Below, in pieces: positions 28,210 to 36,153 of a stretch of DNA of 36,694 nucleotides. Each line of letters begins with the position of its first letter. Position 1 is the stretch's first letter. The notes below the pieces were generated by a model that worked only from the letters and a program-made list of their open reading frames with translations, was not told the origin of the DNA and did no database searches. Source of the stretch: a virus. The translations under genes were made by a program, and so were the position numbers. The DNA lies in IMG/VR virus record IMGVR_UViG_3300042861_000957, positions 1 to 36,694 of that record; one strand, written 5' to 3'.

Positions 28210-29010
28210 TTATAGATATTCAAACAATTCGGAAGATTCGTTACGAAGTCTACGAAGTGCTTTTTCTTTTATCTGACGAACTCTTTCTTTAGTTAAATTA
28301 AAGTCTGAGCCAATGTCTTCTAATGTTCTTGGTGTTCCTGTTAATCCAAAGTAATCACCAATAATTATTTTTTCACGTTCATCTAACACATTCAATAATG
28401 ACATTAGTTTATTCTTTAAAATGTCTTTTGTATCAAATGCCGCATCTGGAGCTGGTGCGTCGTGGTTTTGAATTAAATCAATTAGTGTGTCACCATCTTC
28501 ATTTATGTTTGTGTCTAGGTTTACAATTGAAGGTAGTGCTAAAAATTTTTCCTCTAATGATTTTCCACTTTGTTCAACTTCTTTTTTTGCTTTTTGTAAA
28601 TCCTGGACAACATTAACCGGTAATCTAATTGTTCTTGCGTTATCATTCAATGATTGGATGATTGATTGTTTTACCCACCATACCGCATATGAAATAAACC
28701 GTAACTCTTTTGTCCAGTCAAAGTTTTTAATTGCTTTCATAAGTCCAAGATTTCCCTCAGCAATAAGGTCTGACAAATCAAGTCCTTGGTTTTGATATTG
28801 TTTTGCAACAGTGATTACAAATCTTAAATTCCCCTCAAGTAATTCTTGTTCAATTTTTTCTTGGTCTCTTTTAGTTAAATTTTCAGATTTCATTAATTGT
28901 GCTAACTCCCTTTCTCTTTCTGGAGTCATTACTTTTATTTTTCTGATGTCTTTTAAATAATGATATATTTCTTCTTGATTAATTGGTGCTCCTAAATTTT
29001 TATCTTTCAT
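28210..29010 (-). CDS. RpoD-like RNA polymerase sigma factor
   Basis: The 266-residue protein is a near-complete primary-type sigma: region 1.2-like helix (IYHYLKDIRKIKVMTPERER), region 2 with NLRFVITVAKQYQNQGLDLS (61-80) and FISYAVWWVKQSIIQSL, a shortened region 3, the finger-like NEDGDTLIDLIQNHDAPAPD, and region 4.2 with TLEDIGSDFNLTKERVRQIK (229-248). It looks like Bacteroidota RpoD but lacks about 30 residues of region 3 and most of region 1.1. It may direct host polymerase to phage promoters, perhaps TATTTAT-type. It is followed at 3 nt by three methyltransferase genes and preceded at 1 nt by the 176-residue gene. Confidence 0.9.
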   Translation of the reverse strand: MKDKNLGAPINQEEIYHYLKDIRKIKVMTPERERELAQLMKSENLTKRDQEKIEQELLEGNLRFVITVAKQYQNQGLDLSDLIAEGNLGLMKAIKNFDWTKELRFISYAVWWVKQSIIQSLNDNARTIRLPVNVVQDLQKAKKEVEQSGKSLEEKFLALPSIVNLDTNINEDGDTLIDLIQNHDAPAPDAAFDTKDILKNKLMSLLNVLDEREKIIIGDYFGLTGTPRTLEDIGSDFNLTKERVRQIKEKALRRLRNESSELFEYL

Positions 29011-29011
29011 A

Positions 29012-29542
29012 TTAAATCTCCCCTGAATATTTGTCTAGTTTATCTTTTTCTGCTTTTGTTAATGAATTAATTCCCTTCTGTGAAATTTTATCTAAAATTT
29101 CGTCAATAGTCAAATTACAAGTTGATTTATTTAAAAGATTTTCAATAATTAAATCAGAATCTTCAAATAATTTCTTCATTCTTTCTGAAAAAAGTTCTGG
29201 ATCAAACTTGTCTTTTTTAGGTTTTCTTAATTTTTTTTGTCTCTTTTTTTCTGACATTAAATGTCCTAGATGGTCTTCCGCCATATTGGATGTGACTTTT
29301 GGTGAGCTCTTAATTAACACAAACATATTTTCTGGTAGTGATTCACTAATTGCTTTTATAATGTCAGCTAATTCGTCATAAGGTACTGTTGATTTAAAGT
29401 GAAATATTGAATGGGCTTCGCCATAAACATATCTAATTTCATCTTCATTCACTACTTGTCCTAATTCGTGAGCTAATTTGTAATTTGATTCAATCTCATC
29501 CCAGTCATCACCACAGGGATATATAAATAATAGGTATTTCAT
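29012..29542 (-). CDS. Hypothetical protein with DUF6576-like C-terminus, 176 residues
   Basis: The N-terminal domain (1-95) starts MKYLLFIYPCGDDWDEIESN and looks alpha/beta without a known motif. A basic stretch (98-112, KKRQKKLRKPKKDK) separates it from a helical C-terminus. Residues 145-173 (TIDEILDKISQKGINSLTKA then EKDKLDKYS) match the short motif [ILV]D-x-ILDKI-x3-G-x2-SLT-x2-E found at the C-terminus of Bacteroidota rhomboid-like proteins (DUF6576). The function of that motif is unknown. It heads the sigma/methyltransferase operon behind a TACCTTTG promoter box. Confidence 0.65.
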   Translation of the reverse strand: MKYLLFIYPCGDDWDEIESNYKLAHELGQVVNEDEIRYVYGEAHSIFHFKSTVPYDELADIIKAISESLPENMFVLIKSSPKVTSNMAEDHLGHLMSEKKRQKKLRKPKKDKFDPELFSERMKKLFEDSDLIIENLLNKSTCNLTIDEILDKISQKGINSLTKAEKDKLDKYSGEI

Positions 29543-29561
29543 ATGTTAATTTTTAATGGTA

Positions 29562-29569
29562 CAAAGGTA
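29562..29569 (-). promoter_or_regulatory. Bacteroidota-type -7 box for sigma/methyltransferase operon
   Basis: TACCTTTG on the minus strand, 19 nt before ATG at 29542. The -33 element is weak. It is the only clear promoter before this five-gene run. Confidence 0.6.
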
Positions 29570-29606
29570 CGAAATTTCTAGTGTTTTTACTAATTTAAAA
29601 TTAGAA

Positions 29607-31979
29607 TTACAATAAATTTGACACGTTATTTTCTTTATGAATTTTCACAGTCGTATCACTCCATTGTGAAATCATTGGGTTATGTGTTATAAGGAAAATT
29701 TTATCAAAATAATCTTTAATTTTAACAAAAAATTCAGAGACCATTTCTAGATTGTCATTACTAATTTTACCAAATACCTCATCAAAGACGACAACATTAG
29801 GTTTTGGTAAACTACATACTTTACTTAATACTGAACGTAATGCAAGTGAGGCGATTGTTTTTTCATAACCAGATCCACTTACCATTAATTTTTCAACCCC
29901 AGTGCTATTGTCAATCTGAATAAACTCAACCTCTGATTTATCGTTGATTCTAATTTCTAATTTGAAGTAACTAGAGTCTTCCATTAGTCTTTGTAGTTCT
30001 GAATTGATGATTGGCATCATTGTTTTCATAATAATCTTACCAACACCATTCTTACCATAACTTTCCATATACATTTTATAAATCTTATCCTTGCTTTCCT
30101 CTTCTTTGATTTTTACAATAAGACCTTTGTTATTAGTAATTTTTTCCTGGTTTGATTTGATATTATACTCATTTGAATTGATTTGATTATTTTTTTCTTT
30201 TAAAAGTTTACCATAACTATCCAATTTCAAATCCGCCTTAATTAATATGCTGTCAATCTGGTCATTCATTTTAATCTTATCCTGGACTTCTTCCCATCTT
30301 TTTAACTTGTCTTCTAGACCGACTATTTTAAGATTACAACTTTCAATACTCAAATCATATTTTTCTTTGATAAGTTTGTTTTTTTCATACTCATCAAATT
30401 GTCTTTTGGTATCAACAAATTCTTTTTCTTTGACTGATAACTCACCCATTAATTTTTCAACGACCTTTTTTTGAACAACGAGACCATCAAGGTCTGAAAT
30501 TTTTTGTTGTGTGATTGCAGCATTCATTAATTCAATACCACAATGTTCACATTTAATCCCACCTTTTACGGACGATTGTAACTTTTCAATTTCAGAAATC
30601 TTTGTATCAAGTTCAATTTTTGATTGGAATTTATTTTTATATTCCTCTTTTACTTTGTCGTGTTTATCTTCTTCATAAAATTGTTCTGGCTCAACCACTT
30701 TTAATTCCGACAATTTTTTAAGATAACCTTCTTTTTCTGTTTGTAAGGTTGTAACTTGTTCTTGTGTTTTTTCTGGATTTAAAAGGGCTATTTCTTTATC
30801 AATGTCCGAATGTTTCTTTTTTAACATTGAGTCTCTGTAATCCTTTCCTTTTGTGATAGAATCCTCTATTTCGGTCACTTCTTTTTTAAAACCATCTATT
30901 TCTTCATTTAGTTCAACAATTTTTAACTCATATGAATCAACGTCTTGTTTTAATTGTTCTGAATTATATATGTTTGACAATTTTGATTTACTAAAAGACG
31001 AGTAAATTTCTTTTGCAACTTCTTCTTTTCTTTTTAAGAACTCAAGACCCATAAATCTTGATAGTACCTGTCCTCTGGCCGTTGGTTTTGACTCTAGTAA
31101 ATCTTCTAGATTGGTTGCCGTTGTTAATATTGTCATTAAGAAGTCTTCTTTTGTACCAATTGAGTTTTTGATGAACTCTTCGGTTTCTCTTCTTTGTTCT
31201 CCAGTAAAATTCTGTAAACTACCGTCGTGTAGTTTTTTAAAGAAATCCAACTCTGTTTTTACATTCCATTCACCTTTTTTAGATTTCTTTCTTTCAATGT
31301 TTCTTACAATGATATAATCTTCACCATCAATTGTGATTTCACCTTTTACAACTACCGAGTCTTTATTGGTAAATCGGTTAAATATTTCTTCTGCTTTTGT
31401 TGTTTTTGTTGTCTCATTGAAGAATAAGAACATAAGTAGGTCAACTGTAAGTACTGTCTTCCCTCCAAAGTTTGGTGGGTCTGATTCAACTACGACAATA
31501 CCATTTAACTTATCAAAATCTAATCTTTGATTTTCCCCATATGATAAAAAGTTGGAGAACTCAATGTTTCTAATATACCACTTTTTAAATTGTGTTATTT
31601 CAACATCACCTTCTTGCATTTTATTTTCAACCATTCGGTTTAATTCTAAAATTTCATCTAGGTGTTCTCCATACCCTTTAGATTCTAAAAACTTTTTTAA
31701 CAAATCTAACTGGTAATTCACATCAGTAATGTTAAGTGATACATCAACTGTTTGCATTGTATCTGTGTCAACATTTTTGACCTTTGTAACCACATTGACA
31801 TTTGTTGTGTTATACTTCTTTTGGAAATAATGTTTAACACTTTTCATCTTGTCTTGTGTGAAATTCTCTTGTAAGTCTTCCCACACAACCTGGATGATTG
31901 GATTTTCAAATTTTGAAAAATCTAAATCTTTTATCATAATATTGTAATTAAATAATTTTGGTGGATTAAATAAATCCAT
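29607..31979 (-). CDS. Recombination endonuclease subunit, gp46/SbcC/Rad50-like
   Basis: The 790-residue protein is an SMC-type ATPase. After an extra N-terminal region (1-133), the ATPase begins with FSNFLSYGENQRLDF (141-155). The Walker A is unusual (DPPNFGGKT, 167-175), keeping GKT but lacking the usual first glycines. Two long coiled coils flank a zinc hook, C477-EH-C480. The C-terminal lobe has an atypical signature SGSGYEK (701-707), Walker B VVVFDEVFGK with D733-E734, and the H-loop H766. With gp47 it forms the Mre11-Rad50-like nuclease that processes DNA ends for recombination-dependent replication. Three small genes separate the two subunits. No promoter is seen just upstream. Confidence 0.9.
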   Translation of the reverse strand: MDLFNPPKLFNYNIMIKDLDFSKFENPIIQVVWEDLQENFTQDKMKSVKHYFQKKYNTTNVNVVTKVKNVDTDTMQTVDVSLNITDVNYQLDLLKKFLESKGYGEHLDEILELNRMVENKMQEGDVEITQFKKWYIRNIEFSNFLSYGENQRLDFDKLNGIVVVESDPPNFGGKTVLTVDLLMFLFFNETTKTTKAEEIFNRFTNKDSVVVKGEITIDGEDYIIVRNIERKKSKKGEWNVKTELDFFKKLHDGSLQNFTGEQRRETEEFIKNSIGTKEDFLMTILTTATNLEDLLESKPTARGQVLSRFMGLEFLKRKEEVAKEIYSSFSKSKLSNIYNSEQLKQDVDSYELKIVELNEEIDGFKKEVTEIEDSITKGKDYRDSMLKKKHSDIDKEIALLNPEKTQEQVTTLQTEKEGYLKKLSELKVVEPEQFYEEDKHDKVKEEYKNKFQSKIELDTKISEIEKLQSSVKGGIKCEHCGIELMNAAITQQKISDLDGLVVQKKVVEKLMGELSVKEKEFVDTKRQFDEYEKNKLIKEKYDLSIESCNLKIVGLEDKLKRWEEVQDKIKMNDQIDSILIKADLKLDSYGKLLKEKNNQINSNEYNIKSNQEKITNNKGLIVKIKEEESKDKIYKMYMESYGKNGVGKIIMKTMMPIINSELQRLMEDSSYFKLEIRINDKSEVEFIQIDNSTGVEKLMVSGSGYEKTIASLALRSVLSKVCSLPKPNVVVFDEVFGKISNDNLEMVSEFFVKIKDYFDKIFLITHNPMISQWSDTTVKIHKENNVSNLL

Positions 31980-31984
31980 ATTTA

Positions 31985-32263
31985 CTATTGTTCTAATTCA
32001 GAAATTTGGTTTTCAACTGGAGATTCGGAATTGTCAAATTGTGGTTCAACATTATCTAATGTTTGTTGTGTTAACAATGATTCAGCTTCACCTAATACTT
32101 CAAACGGCACACTCTCATCACCAATTTTAACATCCATTTCTGATTGTGTTTTCATTCTTTCCATCATTTTTTCAATCGCTTTTTGTGTTGCGTACTTTTC
32201 TTGTGCGATAATTCTGTTTCTTTTCGCAACTTTTGCTCTGTGTTCTTTAGCTTTCTTTCCCAT
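31985..32263 (-). CDS. Small basic/acidic helical protein, 92 residues
   Basis: The protein has a strongly basic first half (MGKKAKEHRAKVAKRNRIIA, then a helix to about 45) and an acidic, Gln-rich C-terminus. MGKK(A/S)KEHR at the start is common in conserved small proteins of large phages. It lies 5 nt before the gp46-like gene and 12 nt after the membrane protein gene. No function recognised; the basic part may touch nucleic acid. Confidence 0.6.
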   Translation of the reverse strand: MGKKAKEHRAKVAKRNRIIAQEKYATQKAIEKMMERMKTQSEMDVKIGDESVPFEVLGEAESLLTQQTLDNVEPQFDNSESPVENQISELEQ

Positions 32264-32275
32264 TTTTATTTATAT

Positions 32276-32671
32276 TTAATCGTTTAAAATTTCTTCTTGA
32301 GTTTCTTCAACATAAACTTGTTCTTTAACCGGTCTATTTTCTTCAAACCATTCTATAATTGCATTGATTGCCCATACAGATCCGGCAGAAAATATCCCAT
32401 CAAAAAATACAGAATAATATTCATTAAGTCCAATGAATGTGTGTACCGGAGAAAACATTGTAAGAGATAAGAAAAATCCGGTCCAAGTTCCAGTACAAAG
32501 CATACACTGTATTAATTCAGAAACAAACTTAAATCCAGGTGTTAGGATGTTTGGTGTTTGTGTATTTGCTTGTTCGTGTATAAAACTTCTTAATCCATTA
32601 AATATGGATCCATAAACTAATATGGTTGTCATACCATACGCTGCTAACATAAAAATTACTAGGCTTGTCAT
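32276..32671 (-). CDS. DUF1360-like membrane protein, 131 residues
   Basis: Hydrophobic helices at about 3-25, 47-72 and 83-108 surround the motif C56-x2-C59-x3-W63 (ELIQCMLCTGTWTGFF), as in DUF1360-like CP-x-C-x-G-x-W proteins of bacteria and large phages. The C-terminus is acidic and polar. Its position in a DNA-metabolism operon between the gp46- and gp47-like genes is unexpected. Function unknown; 4-nt overlap with the upstream gene suggests coupled translation. Confidence 0.7.
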   Translation of the reverse strand: MTSLVIFMLAAYGMTTILVYGSIFNGLRSFIHEQANTQTPNILTPGFKFVSELIQCMLCTGTWTGFFLSLTMFSPVHTFIGLNEYYSVFFDGIFSAGSVWAINAIIEWFEENRPVKEQVYVEETQEEILND

Positions 32672-33435
32672 ATTGTGTCATTTAAATTTGATCCCCGCAA
32701 AAATACAGCACTTTTTCCAGTTTTACTAATATTTCCGAGGTCATTGTTTATTTTTATTAATTCTTTTATTTTTTCATTTTTTTCTGTGAGTTCTTTTCTC
32801 AATTTTTGTAAAGTGTCTTGTAACAATTTTTCATTACTTTTGTCTAAACTTACGTCTAAATTACGTCTAACTTGGTCTAACTCTTCATCTTTTTTAGACA
32901 TTTCACTTTGGTAAAAATTTACCGTTTTTTCGGTTTCAGTGGTAAATTTTTGTTTTTCATTGTCAAGTTCTTGATTTAATTGTAAAATATTTTCTTCCAA
33001 CTGGGTTACTTTCCTCAACAGTTCGTTTACTTGTTGGTTATCTGTAATGTATATTTCTTTTTCTACAATTCTATCAATAGGAATTTCTTTTTCAACAATT
33101 ACTTCTGTTATTATTTCAATTGGCACTTCTTTTACGACTTCAACAATTTTTTCAACTTCTTTAATTGTTTCAATTGGTATTTCCTTTACGACTTCAATAA
33201 TTTTTTCAACTTCTTTAATGACTTCAACTGGAATTTCTACTCGTTTTTCAACAATTACTTCTTTTATTACCTCTTTTTCAACATCATTAAGTGTTTTTCC
33301 TAAAAGACCATACTTCTCAATGTTAAAACCAGTATCAAAACATTTCTTAATGAAACCATCAATGTCTTCAATGTTATTTAGTTTACAATAACTTTCAACA
33401 CTTTTATTAAAAATTTTTGAGTACTTCGGTTCCAT
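32668..33435 (-). CDS. Repeat-rich coiled-coil protein, 255 residues
   Basis: I use ATG at 33435 (MEPKYSKIFNKSVESYCKLN) instead of a TTG 5 codons upstream. Residues about 30-45 contain CFDTGFNIEKYGLLGK, a pattern I know from large marine phages. Residues about 52-135 are a low-complexity Val/Ile/Glu/Lys region (EKIVEVVKEVPIE repeats), and the rest is a coiled coil (ENILQLNQELDNEKQKF...). It overlaps the gp47-like gene by 29 nt. It may act as a fibrous spacer or adaptor; unknown. Confidence 0.65.
   Translation of the reverse strand: MEPKYSKIFNKSVESYCKLNNIEDIDGFIKKCFDTGFNIEKYGLLGKTLNDVEKEVIKEVIVEKRVEIPVEVIKEVEKIIEVVKEIPIETIKEVEKIVEVVKEVPIEIITEVIVEKEIPIDRIVEKEIYITDNQQVNELLRKVTQLEENILQLNQELDNEKQKFTTETEKTVNFYQSEMSKKDEELDQVRRNLDVSLDKSNEKLLQDTLQKLRKELTEKNEKIKELIKINNDLGNISKTGKSAVFLRGSNLNDTI
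33122..33229 (-). repeat. 54-bp tandem repeat encoding VEVVKE(I/V)PIE units
   Basis: TTTACGACTTCAA recurs at 33131 and 33185 and the flanking bases match closely, giving a period of 54 bp (18 codons). Similar but weaker copies continue on both sides. Confidence 0.65.
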
Positions 33436-34186
33436 TTTCAATATCTTCAAAGGATTTTATTGAAAACTTCAAAAATGGTTTTGGGTTTTCAAGGTCTGTG
33501 TAAGTATATTCTTTAGTTCCGAAATCATAAGTTCCGAAACCGTGGTTTCTGATACTCTCTCCAATGTTCTGTTGAATTGGTGATCCAATCATATACCCTT
33601 TACCGGTTTTAAACTTAAACTCCTGTCTTTTATGAATATCACCACACAAAACAATATCAAGTCCGTTGAATTTCTCTACGTCATAGGCTTCCTCGCCAAA
33701 GTCAAAACCTAAATCTGTCTTCATTCCTTGGATTGGTCCGTGAAACAAACCAACTTTAATACCCGTTGCAACATTCAAATCTGGTGGGATATTTCCCTGG
33801 TATTGTGAATACACACACCAACTAACATTATCATCTTCATAAACACCTCGGTCTTTGTAATAAACAATATTGTTGTCATTTAATGAATGGATAATCGGAG
33901 ATAAAGCGTCTAACCTATCTATATTATTCACTAAAAAGTCGTGGTTACCAGGAATGATTATTGTTTTTGCAATACTAGAACATTCGGTCAATATCCACCT
34001 TACCATTTCAATAAGTTCTGGTGTCATTTGATTTTTTGAATGAACGAGGTCTCCAGTGAATACAATTCTATCTGGCTCAATTTCTTTCCATTGATTAATC
34101 GCATCTTCCATAATTGACCTATAAAGGTCGTGGTCTTTAAATAATCTGATGTGTAAATCAGAAAAGTGTACAAGTTTATTTATCAT
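33407..34186 (-). CDS. Recombination endonuclease subunit, gp47/SbcD/Mre11-like
   Basis: The 259-residue nuclease carries all phosphoesterase motifs of Mre11/SbcD: D10-L-H12, G-D46-L-V-H, G-N81-H82-D83, H149 in LFHGP, and G-D183-I-H185-KRQ. Near the end GSPIQQNIGE is the conserved SbcD/gp47 element. It lacks the long C-terminal part of bacterial SbcD, as T4 gp47 does. It forms the nuclease half of the gp46/gp47 complex. One-base overlap with the upstream 76-residue gene. Confidence 0.92.
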   Translation of the reverse strand: MINKLVHFSDLHIRLFKDHDLYRSIMEDAINQWKEIEPDRIVFTGDLVHSKNQMTPELIEMVRWILTECSSIAKTIIIPGNHDFLVNNIDRLDALSPIIHSLNDNNIVYYKDRGVYEDDNVSWCVYSQYQGNIPPDLNVATGIKVGLFHGPIQGMKTDLGFDFGEEAYDVEKFNGLDIVLCGDIHKRQEFKFKTGKGYMIGSPIQQNIGESIRNHGFGTYDFGTKEYTYTDLENPKPFLKFSIKSFEDIENGTEVLKNF

Positions 34187-34416
34187 TACATTACAATTTT
34201 TGGTGGTGCACCCAAGTCATCATATCCATCCTCTTTGAATGGGTTATGAGGTGTTGGTACTTGGATTGGTACTACGGTTCTTGGGTTTGGGAAGAATGGG
34301 TCAACTTCTTTAACTTCATTCATTTTTTCAATTATTGGTAATATAGATATATGTTCATCCTCTAACCTACCATGTAAATAACCTTCTAACCAAAAATAAA
34401 ATTCTTTGTGTGTCAT
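34186..34416 (-). CDS. Hypothetical protein, 76 residues
   Basis: The protein begins MTHKEFYFWLEGYLHGRLED, a conserved opening (LTHKEFYFWLEGF/YL) of short Flavobacteriia phage proteins. The C-terminal half is Pro-rich with VPIQVPTPHNPFKEDGYDDL. No function assigned. It overlaps both neighbours (1 and 4 nt). Confidence 0.65.
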   Translation of the reverse strand: MTHKEFYFWLEGYLHGRLEDEHISILPIIEKMNEVKEVDPFFPNPRTVVPIQVPTPHNPFKEDGYDDLGAPPKIVM

Positions 34417-34637
34417 AGTAAACCCCCCTCTATACTAAAATCCTCCTCTATACTAAAATCGTATTCATCCTCATTTTCAATTTTATCCCATTCTAATTCT
34501 TGGTCTCCCCTAAAATCTACTTCCTCATAAAACTTTTCTTCATCTTCTTCAAAAAGTTTCGCTTCTTCATCTGTTAACTCGGCAGAATACTTACAAATTG
34601 TCGTGTAAGATTCAAACCATACTAATTTTTTTGCCAT
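34413..34637 (-). CDS. Acidic small protein, 74 residues
   Basis: The protein starts MAKKLVWFESYTTICKYSAE and becomes strongly acidic, ending in two repeats DFSIEE/DFSIEG. WFESYTTICKYSAELT is the only distinctive part, and I cannot link it to a function. Its stop overlaps the next ATG by 4 nt. Confidence 0.6.
   Translation of the reverse strand: MAKKLVWFESYTTICKYSAELTDEEAKLFEEDEEKFYEEVDFRGDQELEWDKIENEDEYDFSIEEDFSIEGGLL
34427..34460 (-). repeat. 18-bp period direct repeat
   Basis: CCTCTATACTAAAATC occurs at 34427-34442 and 34445-34460, identical over 16 bases. It encodes the DFSIE repeats at the end of the acidic small protein. Confidence 0.75.
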
Positions 34638-34654
34638 TTTAGTTGTTTTTTTAT

Positions 34655-34801
34655 TTATACTAATTCTCTATTATAAAGATTTACCAGAATTATTCTAGCA
34701 AATCTAAAGTCTTTTACTTTTTTAAGATTTAAACCATAAGCATTCGCTATAGATTTCAAATGAGGATATGCCTCACTAATTGTCATTTTTCCTACTTCCA
34801 T
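34655..34801 (-). CDS. Small protein, 48 residues
   Basis: ATG at 34801 opens a frame MEVGKMTISEAYPHLKSIAN followed by AYGLNLKKVKDFRFARII and a short end. ISEAYPHLKSIANAYGLNL looks like a small helix-turn-helix-like element. It fills the gap between the zinc-ribbon gene (5 nt upstream) and the acidic protein gene, in the same orientation. Function unknown. Confidence 0.6.
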   Translation of the reverse strand: MEVGKMTISEAYPHLKSIANAYGLNLKKVKDFRFARIILVNLYNRELV

Positions 34802-34806
34802 AATGT

Positions 34807-35019
34807 TTAATCAAAAAGTTCAAAATCTTTGTTTACGTGTCCACAGTCATCACATCTATACGTTGGGAACGGTACTAGTGTGTCTTCAGGACTACCAGTT
34901 AGTAATTTGGGTACTTTTTTGATTAGTACTACTTCTCTAAAAAATTTAGATTCACATTTCTCACAAGAAATTGTTTCTTGTTGTTTTAAGTCAATTCTGG
35001 GTTTAATTATATCATCCAT
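34807..35019 (-). CDS. Zinc-ribbon protein, 70 residues
   Basis: Two CxxC knuckles, C19-EK-C22 and C56-DD-C59, are separated by 33 residues with PKLLTGSPEDTLVPFPTYRC, which places a beta ribbon between them. GSPxDTLxPxPxxxCxxCGHVN is recognisable from conserved small proteins of large phages. It likely binds one zinc ion; partner unknown. It starts 1 nt after the PD-(D/E)XK nuclease stop. Confidence 0.75.
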   Translation of the reverse strand: MDDIIKPRIDLKQQETISCEKCESKFFREVVLIKKVPKLLTGSPEDTLVPFPTYRCDDCGHVNKDFELFD

Positions 35020-35020
35020 A

Positions 35021-35878
35021 TTATTTGTTTTTTAATTTTGATTTTATATCCATTTCTAATATCGTATCAATTGTGTTTTTGTCAACTCTATATTCAACAT
35101 ACTCTCTTTCTTCACTTAATCTAACGATTATACAACCAAGCAATTTTATGTTTTCGTACTTGGACCCTTGCAACATTTTAATTAAAAGTTTTCCGTACAA
35201 TGGTAACTGTGTTTTATAATGTCCTAACGCATTGTCTGGTAGGTATTTGAATGGTGGTTTCATCTCTTTTGTATACTTTTTTACTAAAAAGTTTTTTTCT
35301 TGATTTGTTTTCCAATCAGTAATTAATAAACCAATCTCACCTTTTGTACTTAATATTAACCAAACTTTATCTGGTTGACCGGTGTATCCCAGCTCTGGAT
35401 CACCAAGAACAATTTCAGTGTCTAGTAAAACACAACCTCTTTTTTGTAATAATTCAATATAATTTTTACCAGCAACAATCATTGTATCACTAACAACAAT
35501 CTGTTGTGCGTCACAATCAAATATTGGTTGTCTAACTTGTTTATCCTGTTTAAATTCTTTTAATACGTGTTCTTCCAAGAAATAGTGAACTCTAGAACCT
35601 AAATCGGTAGACTTCTTACCTTTAGCTTCCCATTCGTTTATTAATCTTTGTGCCTCATCTGGATTTCCTCCAGACATCTCTAGCGCTTTTTCTTCTTTTG
35701 GAAACTCGTCATAAAACAATTTCATTACCTTTGATACGGACGGAAAATCACTTCTTAATGTACCATCAACATCCAACATTGTATATTTATGTTCGTCTTC
35801 TTCAAAAATTAATTTAAGCTCTTGTTGTCTTTTTTTAATTATCTCCCTAATCTCTTGTGCTACTTTTTCTAAATTCAT
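35021..35878 (-). CDS. PD-(D/E)XK superfamily nuclease
   Basis: The 285-residue protein fits the RecB/Cas4-like nuclease fold: H98 in GSRVHYFLEE, E155 in DTEIVLG, D170 in GYTGQPDKV, D188-W-K190 in LLITDWKTN, and Q224-x3-Y228 in YKTQLPLYGKLL. These are motifs I-III and the QxxxY element of PDDEXK_1 exonucleases. An N-terminal segment (24-55) with FPSVSKVMKLF precedes the core. It should degrade DNA ends or process branched DNA in the recombination pathway of this operon. No iron-sulfur cysteines are seen, so it is not a typical Cas4. Overlaps the next upstream gene by 4 nt. Confidence 0.85.
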   Translation of the reverse strand: MNLEKVAQEIREIIKKRQQELKLIFEEDEHKYTMLDVDGTLRSDFPSVSKVMKLFYDEFPKEEKALEMSGGNPDEAQRLINEWEAKGKKSTDLGSRVHYFLEEHVLKEFKQDKQVRQPIFDCDAQQIVVSDTMIVAGKNYIELLQKRGCVLLDTEIVLGDPELGYTGQPDKVWLILSTKGEIGLLITDWKTNQEKNFLVKKYTKEMKPPFKYLPDNALGHYKTQLPLYGKLLIKMLQGSKYENIKLLGCIIVRLSEEREYVEYRVDKNTIDTILEMDIKSKLKNK

Positions 35879-36153
35879 AAAGTTTTTGTTAAGTTTTTAT
35901 ATATTAGATATCCTTCTATGTCTCTAATCATTTGACCTACAATCGGATATGATTTGTTGTTTCTTACAACAGATTTTGATGTTAGGTATATCATTTTATT
36001 TGGTAATGTTTTTATTGTAACAATTACACCATTTGAAAAATATATTCTCTTTTCGGTTCTTTTTAAGACTTCCACTTTATCCCCACCAGAAAGGTAGAAA
36101 TCACCAACTTTTGCTTCATACACAAATAAGTTTGCTTGTAAGTTTAAATTCAT
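35875..36153 (-). CDS. Hypothetical protein, 92 residues
   Basis: The protein is beta-rich: KVGDFYLSGGDKVEVLKRTE and RIYFSNGVIVTIKTL look like a small barrel with a Gly-Asp turn. It has no cysteines or catalytic motif. It is linked by 4-nt overlaps on both sides to the 104-residue gene and the nuclease gene. Function unknown. Confidence 0.6.
   Translation of the reverse strand: MNLNLQANLFVYEAKVGDFYLSGGDKVEVLKRTEKRIYFSNGVIVTIKTLPNKMIYLTSKSVVRNNKSYPIVGQMIRDIEGYLIYKNLTKTL

Noticed and set aside
33122-33260. Possible CRISPR-like array because of regularly spaced repeats
   Set aside because: The repeats are contiguous 54-bp coding repeats in frame with the protein; there are no spacers and no cas genes.
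33031-33391. Plus-strand frames rich in Phe/Asn/Tyr opposite the coiled-coil gene
   Set aside because: Antisense of the VEKVVE repeats; composition is an artefact.
33436-33450. TTG start for the repeat-rich coiled-coil gene
   Set aside because: An in-frame ATG five codons later fits the family's usual start better, and TTG starts are not supported elsewhere in the window.
34652-34659. TATAAATA on the minus strand, identical to the T4 late promoter box
   Set aside because: It overlaps the stop of the preceding gene in an operon with a host-type promoter, and one AT-only 8-mer in this composition is expected by chance; not enough for a promoter call.
35021-35878. Cas4 nuclease
   Set aside because: The PD-(D/E)XK core fits, but the four iron-sulfur cysteines of Cas4 are missing and no other cas gene is present.
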